64,000 nucleotides of DNA. Source: JACCZR01 sp963844805 (GTDB lineage Bacteria > Actinomycetota > Thermoleophilia > Solirubrobacterales > Thermoleophilaceae). The stretch spans positions 186,001 through 250,000 of the forward strand of contig CAWJPU010000001.1 in assembly GCA_963844805.1 (NCBI GenBank), in the 5' to 3' direction. The notes below the pieces were generated by a model. That model did no database searches. It had not been told where the DNA came from and worked only from the letters and a program-made list of their open reading frames with translations. Shown piece by piece: positions 29,624 through 37,254 of the stretch. The position numbers and the translations under genes are program-made. Every line of letters begins with the position of its first letter. Within the stretch, counting starts at the first letter, position 1.

Positions 29624-30662
29624 ATGCCAGCGAGAACAGCATCCGTGCTCGACCGGCTCACGGTTCCGATCGTCCAGGCGCCGCTCGCGGGTGGCGCCTC
29701 CACGCCCGAGCTGGTCGCGGAGGTGGCGGGAGCCGGCGGGATCGGCTTCCTCGCCGCGGGCTACAAGGCCGTGGACACGGTGCACGCTGATCTCGAAGCG
29801 CTCAGGCGCCTGACGAGTTCCCCGTTCGGCGTCAACGTGTTCGTCCCCGGCGACGGGCCGTCGGACCCCGCGCCGGCCGAGCGCTACGCGCGGCGCCTGC
29901 GCGACGAGGGCCTCGAGCCGGGCGAGCCGCGCTGGGAGGACGACTCCTGGGGGCCGAAGCTGGAGCTGCTGCTGGCCGAGCGACCGGCGGTCGCGTCGTT
30001 CACGTTCGGCTGCCCGGCCGCGAACACCGTCGCCGCACTGCACGAGGCGGGGGTGGAGGTGTGGGTGACGGTCACGAGCCCGGCGGGAGGCGTCGCTCGC
30101 GCTCGACGCCGGCGCGGACGGCCTCGTGGCGCAGGGCCTCGAGGCGGGCGGCCACCGCGCCGCCTTCGGCCCCGACACGGCGGGTGAGTACGGCCTGCTG
30201 GCCCTCTTGGCCCTGCTGGGCGGCCCCGACAGCCCGCTGCCGCTGGTGGCCACCGGCGGGATAGCGACGGCGCCCACCGTGTCCGCCGTCCTGGCGGCCG
30301 GGGCCCGCGCCGCCCAGGTGGGCACCGCGTTCATGCGCTGCCCCGAGGCGGGCACCGCGCCGCCGCACCGGGAGGCGCTGGCCCGCCCGGGCGACACGCG
30401 TGTGACCCGTGCCTTCACGGGCAAGCCCGCGCGCGGGATCGTGAACCGTTTCCTGGCCGAGCACGACGCCGGCGCCCCCGACGCGTACCCCGAGCTGCAC
30501 CACGTGACCGCGCCGGTGCGGGCGGCCGCCCGCGAGCGCGGCGACGCCGAGGAGATCAACCTGTGGGCGGGGCAGGCACACGAGCTGGCCGCGGAGCTGC
30601 CCGCGGCCGAGGTGGTGCGGCGGCTGGCGCCCGGGGCCGGCGGCCCGCCCGCACCCGCCTAG
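29624..30662 (+). CDS. Nitronate monooxygenase (2-nitropropane dioxygenase family), frame broken by one base
   Basis: FMN-dependent TIM-barrel enzyme oxidising alkyl nitronates, usually for detoxification. The first part has the family N-terminus LTVPIVQAPLAGGASTPELV and GGIGFLAAGYK, and SFTFGCPAANTVAALHEAGV. An extra G in the run at 30085-30087 breaks the frame. Repair gives EASLALDAGADGLVAQGLEAGGHR, with the catalytic-histidine region, then LVATGGIATAPTVSAVLAAGA and QVGTAFMRCPEAG, which bind the FMN phosphate. About 345 residues after repair. The ATG at 29624 is chosen; GTG 29645 is also possible. It stands alone, convergent with the pilus regulator operon. Confidence 0.85.
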
Positions 30663-31387
30663 AGCCCGCCGGCATCCACCGCGGCCCGGCCTGCCCGCGA
30701 GCGGTCGCCCGGCGGGCGCGGCAGCAGGCGCACCTCGCGCGCGAAGTTCTGGGCCGCGGTCAGGTAGACGGCCTGGCGGGTCGTGACCCGCAGCGTCGCC
30801 GTTGCCGAGGCCGCCGCGGCCGCGCCCTCGCGGGCGACGGGGCCCTCGCCCTCCTCGGTGTCCGCGTCGCCGCCACCGGCCCCGGCGCGCAGGTCCAGCA
30901 ACTCCACCGCCTCCAGCGCGAGGAAGCTGCGGCCCGCGCCCTCGCGGCCCTCGGTGGAGACCAGCACGTCGACGGTGGACCCCGGCGCGGCCCCGGCCAG
31001 GGCGTCGCCGCCTGCCACCGCCACCTCCAGCGCCCGTTCGCCGCGGCGCAGAGAGCCGTCCCCCTTGCCACCCGCGCCCTGCAGGTGCGCGGCGGTGAGG
31101 TAGGTGCCCGCTCTCACCGCGCCGGCGGTGCGCAGCCCGGCCGCGTCCTCGGGTGCCGAGAGCGCGTCGGGTGGCGCGTAGCGCTCGGGTACCTCCTTGA
31201 CGGCGAGGCTGCCGGCGTCGATCTCGCGGTCGGGCGACAGGCTCTCGCGGGCCACCAGCACCGGCACGGGCGCCCCCGTGCGCGCCTCGACGTCGCGGAC
31301 CTTCTGACGCACCTGCGAGGCGGCCAGCCCGCCGCAGGCCAGCGCGAGCGCGAGCAGCACCAGCCCTCGGCGACGGCGGAGGCTCAC
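30659..31387 (-). CDS. CpaB-like SAF-domain protein (Flp/Tad pilus assembly)
   Basis: The 242-residue protein has an N-terminal membrane segment (GLVLLALALACGGLAAS). A SAF domain follows, VLVARESLSPDREIDAGSLA and then AVRAGTYLTAAHLQ, and then an RcpC/CpaB-type region (TVDVLVSTEGREGAG). CpaB proteins sit in the periplasm or cell-envelope side of Tad secretion machines. The GTG at 31387 overlaps the histidine-kinase stop, so the two-component system and this gene form one operon, away from tadABC. That pairing suggests the kinase senses something tied to pilus or surface export. Confidence 0.75.
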   Translation of the reverse strand: MSLRRRRGLVLLALALACGGLAASQVRQKVRDVEARTGAPVPVLVARESLSPDREIDAGSLAVKEVPERYAPPDALSAPEDAAGLRTAGAVRAGTYLTAAHLQGAGGKGDGSLRRGERALEVAVAGGDALAGAAPGSTVDVLVSTEGREGAGRSFLALEAVELLDLRAGAGGGDADTEEGEGPVAREGAAAAASATATLRVTTRQAVYLTAAQNFAREVRLLPRPPGDRSRAGRAAVDAGGL

Positions 31388-32083
31388 GCCGCGGCGGGGC
31401 CGTCACCGCGGCGGGGCAGGTCGAGCGCGGCGACGGTCTGATCGCCGTCGGTGCCCACCTCGAGCGAGCCGCCCGCCTCCTCCGCGGCCTGGCGGGCGAT
31501 CCGCAGCCCCTGACCACGCCCCGGTGCGGCCCGCGCCGGCGGCCGGCCGCCCCGTGCTGCGCACCTCGACCCGCACCCCGCGCTCGCTCGGGCGGCCGTG
31601 CACCTCCACCCCGCCCGAGCCGTGCTCGGCAGCGTTGGCCAGCAGGTTCCCGAGCGCCTGGGCCGCTCTCCCGCGCGGCATCTCGACCGGCTGCGGCCCG
31701 GCCTCCCAGGCCACCCGTGGCGAGCGGCCTCGGCGGCGGAGGAGCGGCGCCCACCCGGCCACGGCGCTGCGGGCCATCGCCTCCAGCGGTGCCGGGGTCG
31801 CGGCCCGCCCCGGCCGCGCCCGGGCCCCGTACCGGGCCGCCGCAAGGTCGTCGAGCCCCTGGCACAGCCGTGCCAGCTCGGACTCCAGTGGGAAGGCGTG
31901 GTGCTCGGAGCGGCGGTCGCGGCGCAGCCGCTCGGTGGTGAGTGCGAGGACGGTGACCGGCCCGCGCAGCTCGTGCTCGGCCCGGGCCACCAGCGCCAGC
32001 CGGCGGCGCAGCAGCACCACACCGCCCAGCGCGCCGCCCGCCAGCGCCCAGCCCACGAGGGCGGTGAGCGCCAAGGCGGTCAT
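31384..32083 (-). CDS. Small sensor histidine kinase (frame broken by one base)
   Basis: After one N-terminal membrane helix (LALTALVGWALAGGALGGVV) comes an H-box, ARAEHELRGPVTVLAL, in which the histidine should be phosphorylated. An N-box, LGNLLANAAEHGSGG, marks the ATP-binding domain. An extra base near 31541-31550 breaks the frame; repaired, the end reads GRGQGLRIARQAAEEAGGSL, the G-box region. Total about 232 residues, with almost no sensor domain, so input is probably from the membrane helix or another protein. Start ATG 32083 overlaps the response-regulator stop (ATGA). Confidence 0.82.
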
Positions 32084-32793
32084 CGGGCCTCCGTGAGCCG
32101 GTAGCCCACGCCCCGCACGTTCAGCACCCACGGCCGGCCGCCCGCGGCGCCCAGCTTCTTGCGCAACCGGCAGGCGTGCGCGTCCAGGGTGCGGGTGTTG
32201 CCCATCGCCACGAAGCCCCACACGTCGCGCAGCAGCTCGCGCTTGGTCCACACCCGCTCGGGGTCCTCGGCCAGGTGGTGCAGCAGCGCGAACTCCTTGG
32301 CCGACAGCTCGAGTCTCCGCCCGCCCAGCCGCACCGCGCGGGTAAGGGGGTCGAGGGTCAGCTCTCCCACGCGCAGCGCGCCGCGGGCCGAGCGAACGCT
32401 GGTTCGGCGCAGCACCGCGCGCACGCGCCCCAGCAACTCGGCGTATGAGAAGGGCTTGACCACGTAGTCGTCGGCCCCTCGGGCAAAGCCGCGCACGCGG
32501 TCCGCCTCGCCGGTGTGGCCGGTGAGGACCACCACCGGCACCGCCGGGTCGATGCGCGAGGAGAGGCCGTCCGCGGCCCGCACGCGGTCCAGCACGGCGA
32601 GCCCGTGGCCGTCCTCCAGTCCGAGGTCCAGCAGCACCAGAGCAGGCGCGCGGGACTCGACTGCGCGCACCCCCTCCCCCGCCCCCGTGGCGGTGACGAC
32701 GTCGAAGCCGTCGGCGGTCAGGTTGTCGGCCAGGAAGCGGCTCGTGGCGGGGTCGTCTTCGACGATCAACAGCCGGGTGCGGGCGTCCTGCAT
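32080..32793 (-). CDS. OmpR/PhoB-family response regulator
   Basis: Two-domain transcription factor of 237 residues. The receiver domain has the acidic pair in LLIVEDDPATSR, the phospho-acceptor aspartate in LVLLDLGLEDGHG, the switch threonine in VVLTGHTGEADRV and the lysine in DDYVVKPFSYAELL. The C-terminal winged helix ends in TRTLDAHACRLRKKLG and LNVRGVGYRLTEA, typical of OmpR. It heads the operon with the kinase and the CpaB-like gene. TGCAAC repeats in the upstream gap (32834-32866) are candidate sites for it. Confidence 0.93.
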   Translation of the reverse strand: MQDARTRLLIVEDDPATSRFLADNLTADGFDVVTATGAGEGVRAVESRAPALVLLDLGLEDGHGLAVLDRVRAADGLSSRIDPAVPVVVLTGHTGEADRVRGFARGADDYVVKPFSYAELLGRVRAVLRRTSVRSARGALRVGELTLDPLTRAVRLGGRRLELSAKEFALLHHLAEDPERVWTKRELLRDVWGFVAMGNTRTLDAHACRLRKKLGAAGGRPWVLNVRGVGYRLTEAR

Positions 32794-32833
32794 GCCGCGC
32801 TAAGGCCGCTCGAAGCGTGTTCGCCCCCCTCGA

Positions 32834-32866
32834 TGCAACATCTCTTGCAACCCGTCTGGGGTTGCA
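32834..32866. promoter_or_regulatory. TGCAAC repeat operator between response regulator and hypothetical gene
   Basis: In the 124-base divergent gap TGCAAC occurs at 32834 and again 12 bases later. The second copy forms a perfect inverted repeat, TGCAACCC-gtctg-GGGTTGCA (32846-32866). The arrangement of one direct and one inverted half-site is what a dimeric response regulator could use. It could serve both the regulator operon and the plus-strand gene at 32918. Confidence 0.5.
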
Positions 32867-32917
32867 GGAAACGCACCTAGAATCGCGACGCCTCGGGCCC
32901 CGCCCGAACCTCTTCCC

Positions 32918-33379
32918 ATGGACACTGCTCGTCGCGGAAACTACGAATCAGGCTCGGACTACGTGCTCGAGTACGGCGAGCTGCGCTTCACCTTCAACGA
33001 GCGCGACTTCACCGAGCGGGTGGAGCAGGCCGGCGTGAAGCTCGGGTTCGTGGACGCCCCGCTGGGCGAGTCCGAGCGCGAGGACCTGGTGAATCTTGCG
33101 GTCAACGGGGAGGTGTCCGACGCCCATTCGTCGCTCGGCGAGCACATCAACGACTGCTGGGGCGAGCTGCACGGCCCCTCCGAGCGCTCGCTCGTGCACT
33201 GGATCCGGCGGCTGGTGTTCCGCGGCGCGTGGCTGGACCAGCGCGTGATGGAGGGCGAGCTCGAGGTCGTGTTCGACCCCGAGTCCGCCCGCTTCGGCTA
33301 CGTCCAGCCCGACCGCGACAACGAGCTGATCGAGCTCTCGCCCGAGCCCTCCTGGGAACGGGTCGCCTACCGGCCTTAG
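32918..33379 (+). CDS. Conserved-looking hypothetical acidic protein
   Basis: I do not recognise a family. The 153-residue protein is soluble, acidic and without signal peptide or membrane segment. It contains YVLEYGELRFTFNERDFTER, an Asp/Glu-rich middle, a Trp-containing region (NDCWGELHGPSERSLVHWI) and EGELEVVFDPESARFGY. Codon and GC use match its neighbours, so it is likely real. It is divergent from the response-regulator operon and shares the operator-like gap with it, which hints at joint regulation. The ATG at 32918 is the only good start. Confidence 0.65.
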   Translation: MDTARRGNYESGSDYVLEYGELRFTFNERDFTERVEQAGVKLGFVDAPLGESEREDLVNLAVNGEVSDAHSSLGEHINDCWGELHGPSERSLVHWIRRLVFRGAWLDQRVMEGELEVVFDPESARFGYVQPDRDNELIELSPEPSWERVAYRP

Positions 33380-33409
33380 GCGGCACCTGGCGCCGGAGCG
33401 CAGGCCGGG

Positions 33410-34539
33410 CTACTTCAGAAGCTCTTCGCGCAGAGTCCCCGAGCGCGACTCGGACACGACAGTCGCCCCGTCCTTCGGCGGGTCGAGCATGACGCGCGTG
33501 GTGGCCTGGCGCTGGGGCTCCCACTCGACGCCGGTGCCGGCCACCACCGTCACCGAGCCACCCTCCTCGAGCTTCCGCGCCGCGGCGAAGATCCGCCGCT
33601 GGGCGGCCGCGGGCAGGTACTCCAGCGAGTCGATCACCACCACCGTGTCCTTGCCCCGCTCGGCGGCGCGCTTGGCCTTCTCCACCGCCAGCTCGGCCGC
33701 TTGGGCCGCCGGGTCGGGCGCGAGGTCGAATCCGCCGCCGGTGATCGAGACGTTCGGGAGCTCGCGGTTCCAGTCGGTGACCTCCTCGGGGCGCACGCCC
33801 GCGAGGACCGCGACCACGTCCACGTCCCCGTCGGCCAGCGTCCGGGCGGCCTCGCGCAGCACCCGCGAGGTGCCGGTGCCGGGAGGCCCGCCGACCGCCA
33901 CGCGCGAGCCCTTGCCGAACGGCTGGCCCACCAGCTCGGGGGCGCCGGCAGGCGCTCGCTGGGGAAGACCGGGGTCAGCTCGGAGAAATGCGGCCGCTCC
34001 TCGGGCGGCTCGGCGGGTCCGCCGTTGACCTGCTCCACGCGCACCAGCGAGGGATGGCGCTCCGACCGGCGCGGCGGGCGCACCGGGCCCTCCACCTCGT
34101 CGCCGGCCCGCAGCTCGCAGCGGCGGATCTGGGCGGGCGAGACGTACACGTCGTCGGCGCCCTGGGCCGGGGCGCCCACGCGCAGGAAGCCGCTGCCGTT
34201 GGACAGGATGTCGAGGACTCCGGAGGCCGTCTCGTCGGCCTCGCGCTCCTTCTTCGCCGGCTCGTCGTCGGCTTCGTCCTCGTCCTCGTCGCTCACCGGC
34301 GGCTCGTCGGTCGGCCCGGCCACCTCGACCGGCTCGGGCTCGTCGGGGGCGGCCGACTCCTCGGGCTCGGCGACTTCGGGCTCGGCCGCCTCGGGCTCAC
34401 CCCCCTGCTCGCCGACGATCGCGGCGATCAGGTCGGCCTTTCGCATCGAGCGGTATCCCTCGAGCCCGAGCTCGGAGGCGATGGCGTGGAGGTCGGCGAG
34501 CGGGCTCTCTTCCAGCTCGGAACGGCGGAGGACGGACAC
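33410..34539 (-). CDS. Rho-like protein with degenerate ATPase (frame broken by one base)
   Basis: Built like transcription terminator Rho but altered. An N-terminal Rho domain (ELEESPLADLHAIASELG and YRSMRKADLIAAI) is followed by a long acidic insert. A cold-shock-like RNA-binding domain (SGVLDILSNGSGFLRV, VYVSPAQIRRCELRAGDEV) comes next, then an ATPase-like part. In true Rho the P-loop ends GKT; here it reads GGPPGTGTSR, without the lysine. The Walker B position is VVVIDSLEYL, and the end, SRSGTLREELL, matches Rho. A base missing near 33946 breaks the frame between the halves. About 376 residues, short because the region between ATPase motifs is reduced. GTG 34539 has GAGGAG 9 bases upstream. 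RNA binding without normal ATP hydrolysis is inferred. Confidence 0.75.
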
Positions 34540-34557
34540 GGGGCTGTGCTCCTCTGA

Positions 34558-35262
34558 CTAGGGGGCGGAAAGCGGGCGGCTGACCCTAGCGGGCGCCGTC
34601 GCGAGCCCGCCGAGCCAGTCGGCGAACTCGGGCCGGGAGCGCCAGTCGGCCTCGAAGCGCTCGATCCCGCTGGTGGTCAGCGGGTGCTGGAGCATCTGGC
34701 GCAGCACCTTGCCCGGCACCGTCGCCACCTCGCAGCCGAGCTTGGCCGCGGTGACCGTGTGCATCGGGTGGCGCAGGGAGGCGGCGAGCACATGGGCCTC
34801 GCTGCCCCGCAGCGTCTCGACGATCTCGGCCAGGACGGCGGTGGAGTCGATCGAGATGTCGTCCACGCGGCCCATGAAGCAGGACACGTAGGTGGCGCCG
34901 GCCTCGGCGGCCAGCACGGCCTGCGACGCGGAGAAGACGAGGGTCATGTTGACCCGGATGCCGTCGGCGGTGAGGTCGCGCGTGGCGGCCAGGCCGGCCG
35001 CGCTGAATGGCACCTTGACCACGATGTGGCGGTGCAGTCCGGCCAGGGCGCGGCCCTCGGCCAGCATCCCCTCGGGCTCCGGGGAGACGACCTCGGCCGA
35101 CACGGGGCCGTCGACCAGCTCGCAGATCCGCACCACGATCTCGCCGGGGTCGCCGTCCTCCTTGGCGAGCAGCGACGGGTTCGTCGTCGCCCCCGACAAC
35201 ACCCCCCACCCCGCGATCTCCTCGACCTCGGCGACGGACCCTGTGTCGATGAAGAGCTTCAT
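34558..35262 (-). CDS. Transaldolase / fructose-6-phosphate aldolase-like protein
   Basis: Class I aldolase of the small transaldolase subfamily (234 residues), acting in the non-oxidative pentose phosphate pathway. MKLFIDTGSVAEVEEI and GVLSGATTNPSLLAKE form the first strands. The Schiff-base lysine is in HIVVKVPFSAAGL, and VNMTLVFSASQAVLAAEAGA and FMGRVDDISID follow. The start is ATG 35262; the frame is open 15 bases further. It is 18 bases upstream of the Rho-like gene and could be cotranscribed with it. Whether it is a transaldolase or an F6P aldolase cannot be decided from sequence alone. Confidence 0.88.
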   Translation of the reverse strand: MKLFIDTGSVAEVEEIAGWGVLSGATTNPSLLAKEDGDPGEIVVRICELVDGPVSAEVVSPEPEGMLAEGRALAGLHRHIVVKVPFSAAGLAATRDLTADGIRVNMTLVFSASQAVLAAEAGATYVSCFMGRVDDISIDSTAVLAEIVETLRGSEAHVLAASLRHPMHTVTAAKLGCEVATVPGKVLRQMLQHPLTTSGIERFEADWRSRPEFADWLGGLATAPARVSRPLSAP

Positions 35263-35292
35263 GGCGACAGCATGCATCGCGCCCCCGACGGA

Positions 35293-36396
35293 TCAGCCGC
35301 CCAGCGTGAGGAGCGAGACCTCGGGCGGCGACCCGATGCGCAGCTTGGGCGCCTGGCCGCGCTCCACCCCCACCCCGCGGGTCACGTACAGGCGCCGGCC
35401 GTCGAGCACGTGGAGGCCGCCCGCGCCGACCCCGCGCGGCACCCGGGAGGCCACGGTGGGCGGTCCGGCGTAGGGCACCTGCACCTGCCCGCCGTGCGTG
35501 TGGCCGGAGACCACCAGGTCGGCCCGGCGGTCGGGCAGGTACTCGACCCAGTCGGGCCGGTGGGCGATCACGATCCGGATCTCGCCGGGGTCGCGGCGGC
35601 GGGCGACCCGGCGCAGCGCCTCCCGGCCGGCGGGCTCACCCGGCCGCAGCTGCAGCCCGGTGAGCACCAGGCGCCGGTCGCGGACCCGGAGGCGGACGCT
35701 CTCGTCGGAGAGCAGCCGGATGCCGGTGCCGTCCAGCGCCGCCTCCGCTTCGGCCCGGGTCTCCTGGTCCCCGGCCGCGAAGAAGACGCCGCCCGGCGCT
35801 CTCAGGCTTCCCAGCAGGCGGCGGATCTCGGGCAGCTGCTCGCGGAACTCCTCGCTCGAGCCCTGGTGGATGTCGCCCGGCAGGAGGATCACGTCGGGGC
35901 GCTGCTCGTTGATGCGCTCCACCGCCCGGCGCTCGTGCGCGCCCACGCGCGAGAACTGGAGGTCGGAGACCACGCCGATGCGCACGGGCCGGCGCCCGTC
36001 GCGCTCGGGGGCGACCCGCACGTCGGTGCGCTCGACCACCAGCCGCGACGGCTCGACGAAGCTCGCGTAGATGCCCAGGGCGGCGGGGATCAGCGCCAGG
36101 CCCCCGACGACGCGCGCCAGGGGATGTCGCCCGCGCCCCAGGAGCAGGAAGAGGCCGGCCGCCGGCACCGCCACCACCAGGTCGAGCCACAGCACGTGCA
36201 CGATCCCGAAGGCGTCGAGGCCGGCGAGGGCGAGCAGTCGCAGCTTGCCGAGCCAGATCACGCCGGCGAGCACCGCCGCGGCCACGGCCCCCGCCCACCC
36301 GAAGCGGCGGAAGACGAGCACTACCCCCACCGCGAGGGCGATGTCGGCCAGCGCCGACAGCGCGAAGAAGAGGTCGCCTCCGGCGGCCGGCAGCAT
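35293..36396 (-). CDS. Membrane metallophosphoesterase with substituted metal motifs
   Basis: The N-terminal third has about four hydrophobic helices; the rest is a calcineurin-like phosphoesterase domain facing one side of the membrane. Motif I reads GVVSDLQFS (usually DxH), motif II LLPGDIHQG, motif III AAGDQETR (usually GNHD), then VIAHRPDW and SGHTHGGQV. The DLQ and GDQE replacements remove a histidine and the usual asparagine-histidine pair, while the last motifs are intact. This may be a subfamily with altered metal binding rather than an inactive enzyme. 367 residues, ATG start, and separated by 22 bases from folP upstream. Confidence 0.82.
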   Translation of the reverse strand: MLPAAGGDLFFALSALADIALAVGVVLVFRRFGWAGAVAAAVLAGVIWLGKLRLLALAGLDAFGIVHVLWLDLVVAVPAAGLFLLLGRGRHPLARVVGGLALIPAALGIYASFVEPSRLVVERTDVRVAPERDGRRPVRIGVVSDLQFSRVGAHERRAVERINEQRPDVILLPGDIHQGSSEEFREQLPEIRRLLGSLRAPGGVFFAAGDQETRAEAEAALDGTGIRLLSDESVRLRVRDRRLVLTGLQLRPGEPAGREALRRVARRRDPGEIRIVIAHRPDWVEYLPDRRADLVVSGHTHGGQVQVPYAGPPTVASRVPRGVGAGGLHVLDGRRLYVTRGVGVERGQAPKLRIGSPPEVSLLTLGG

Positions 36397-36418
36397 CAGG
36401 GGACCGTGCAGCGGGCGG

Positions 36419-37249
36419 CTAAGTCCCGGCTAAGGCCTCGCGCCGCAGCTCCTCGGCCAGCCGCAGGTCCGCCGGGACCGGCAGGTCGCCCCGCAGCGCC
36501 GCGCGCACGGTCAGGTAGTCGGCCGCCGCGGCCACGTCGTGCACGCGTGCGTAGGCGGCGCCCCCGGCGGCCGAGAACTCCAGTGCCGCGAGCGTGCCCG
36601 CGTCGCGGCCCGACGGCGAGCGGCCGAGCAGCGCGCCGATGAAGTCCTTGCGCGAGATGGCCAAGAGCAGCGGCCGCTGAAGCGCGGCGAGCTCGGGCAG
36701 GCGGCGCAGCACCTCGATCGACTCGGCAGGGGTCTTGCCCAGGTCGATGCCGGGGTCGAGCACGATCCGGTCGTCCCCCACCCCACGCTCGCGTGCCTGC
36801 GCGTCGAGGTCGCCCAGCAGCGCGGCCACGTCGGCGACCACGTCTTCGTAGGCCGGGTAGCCCTTCTGCTTGGGGGGCACGCGCGTGTGCGTGATCACCA
36901 GCGAGGCGCCGTGCTCGGCGCAGGCGTCAGCCACCTCGGGCTCGTACAGGCCGCTCGGGTCGTTGACCATCCCCGCCCCCGCCTCCAGCGCGGCCCGCGC
37001 GACGTGGGCGCGCCAGGTGTCGACGGACACCGTCAAGCCGTCGGCGGCCAGGCGCTCGATCACCGGCACCACGCGCGCGGCCTCCACCGCCTCGGGCACC
37101 GGTTCGCGGTCGGTGCGGCCCGACTCGCCGCCGACGTCGATCACCGCGGCGCCGGCGCGCGCGAGCCGGCGGCCGCGCTCGGCCAGCTCACCGGGGTCGT
37201 GGCGCCCGGGGTCCGAGAAGGAGTCGGGCGTGGCGTTGACGATCCCCAT
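36419..37249 (-). CDS. folP: Dihydropteroate synthase (FolP family)
   Basis: TIM-barrel enzyme condensing p-aminobenzoate with dihydropterin pyrophosphate in folate synthesis. The 276-residue protein has the family start MGIVNATPDSFSD, VIDVGGESGR, VSVDTWRAHVARAAL, MVNDPSG and DRIVLDPGIDLGKT, and the substrate-binding LLAISRKDFIGAL. SRKDFI corresponds to the SRKxFI motif near the active site. Start ATG 37249; a TTG at 37258 overlapping the glpD stop is possible. No other folate genes are adjacent, so paralogue status cannot be excluded. Confidence 0.88.
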   Translation of the reverse strand: MGIVNATPDSFSDPGRHDPGELAERGRRLARAGAAVIDVGGESGRTDREPVPEAVEAARVVPVIERLAADGLTVSVDTWRAHVARAALEAGAGMVNDPSGLYEPEVADACAEHGASLVITHTRVPPKQKGYPAYEDVVADVAALLGDLDAQARERGVGDDRIVLDPGIDLGKTPAESIEVLRRLPELAALQRPLLLAISRKDFIGALLGRSPSGRDAGTLAALEFSAAGGAAYARVHDVAAAADYLTVRAALRGDLPVPADLRLAEELRREALAGT

Positions 37250-37254
37250 CAGCT

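Noticed and set aside
32080..32793. Assigning the response regulator as a PhoB or MtrA orthologue
   Set aside because: Domains fit the OmpR family, but the small kinase and the CpaB-like partner do not match those systems.
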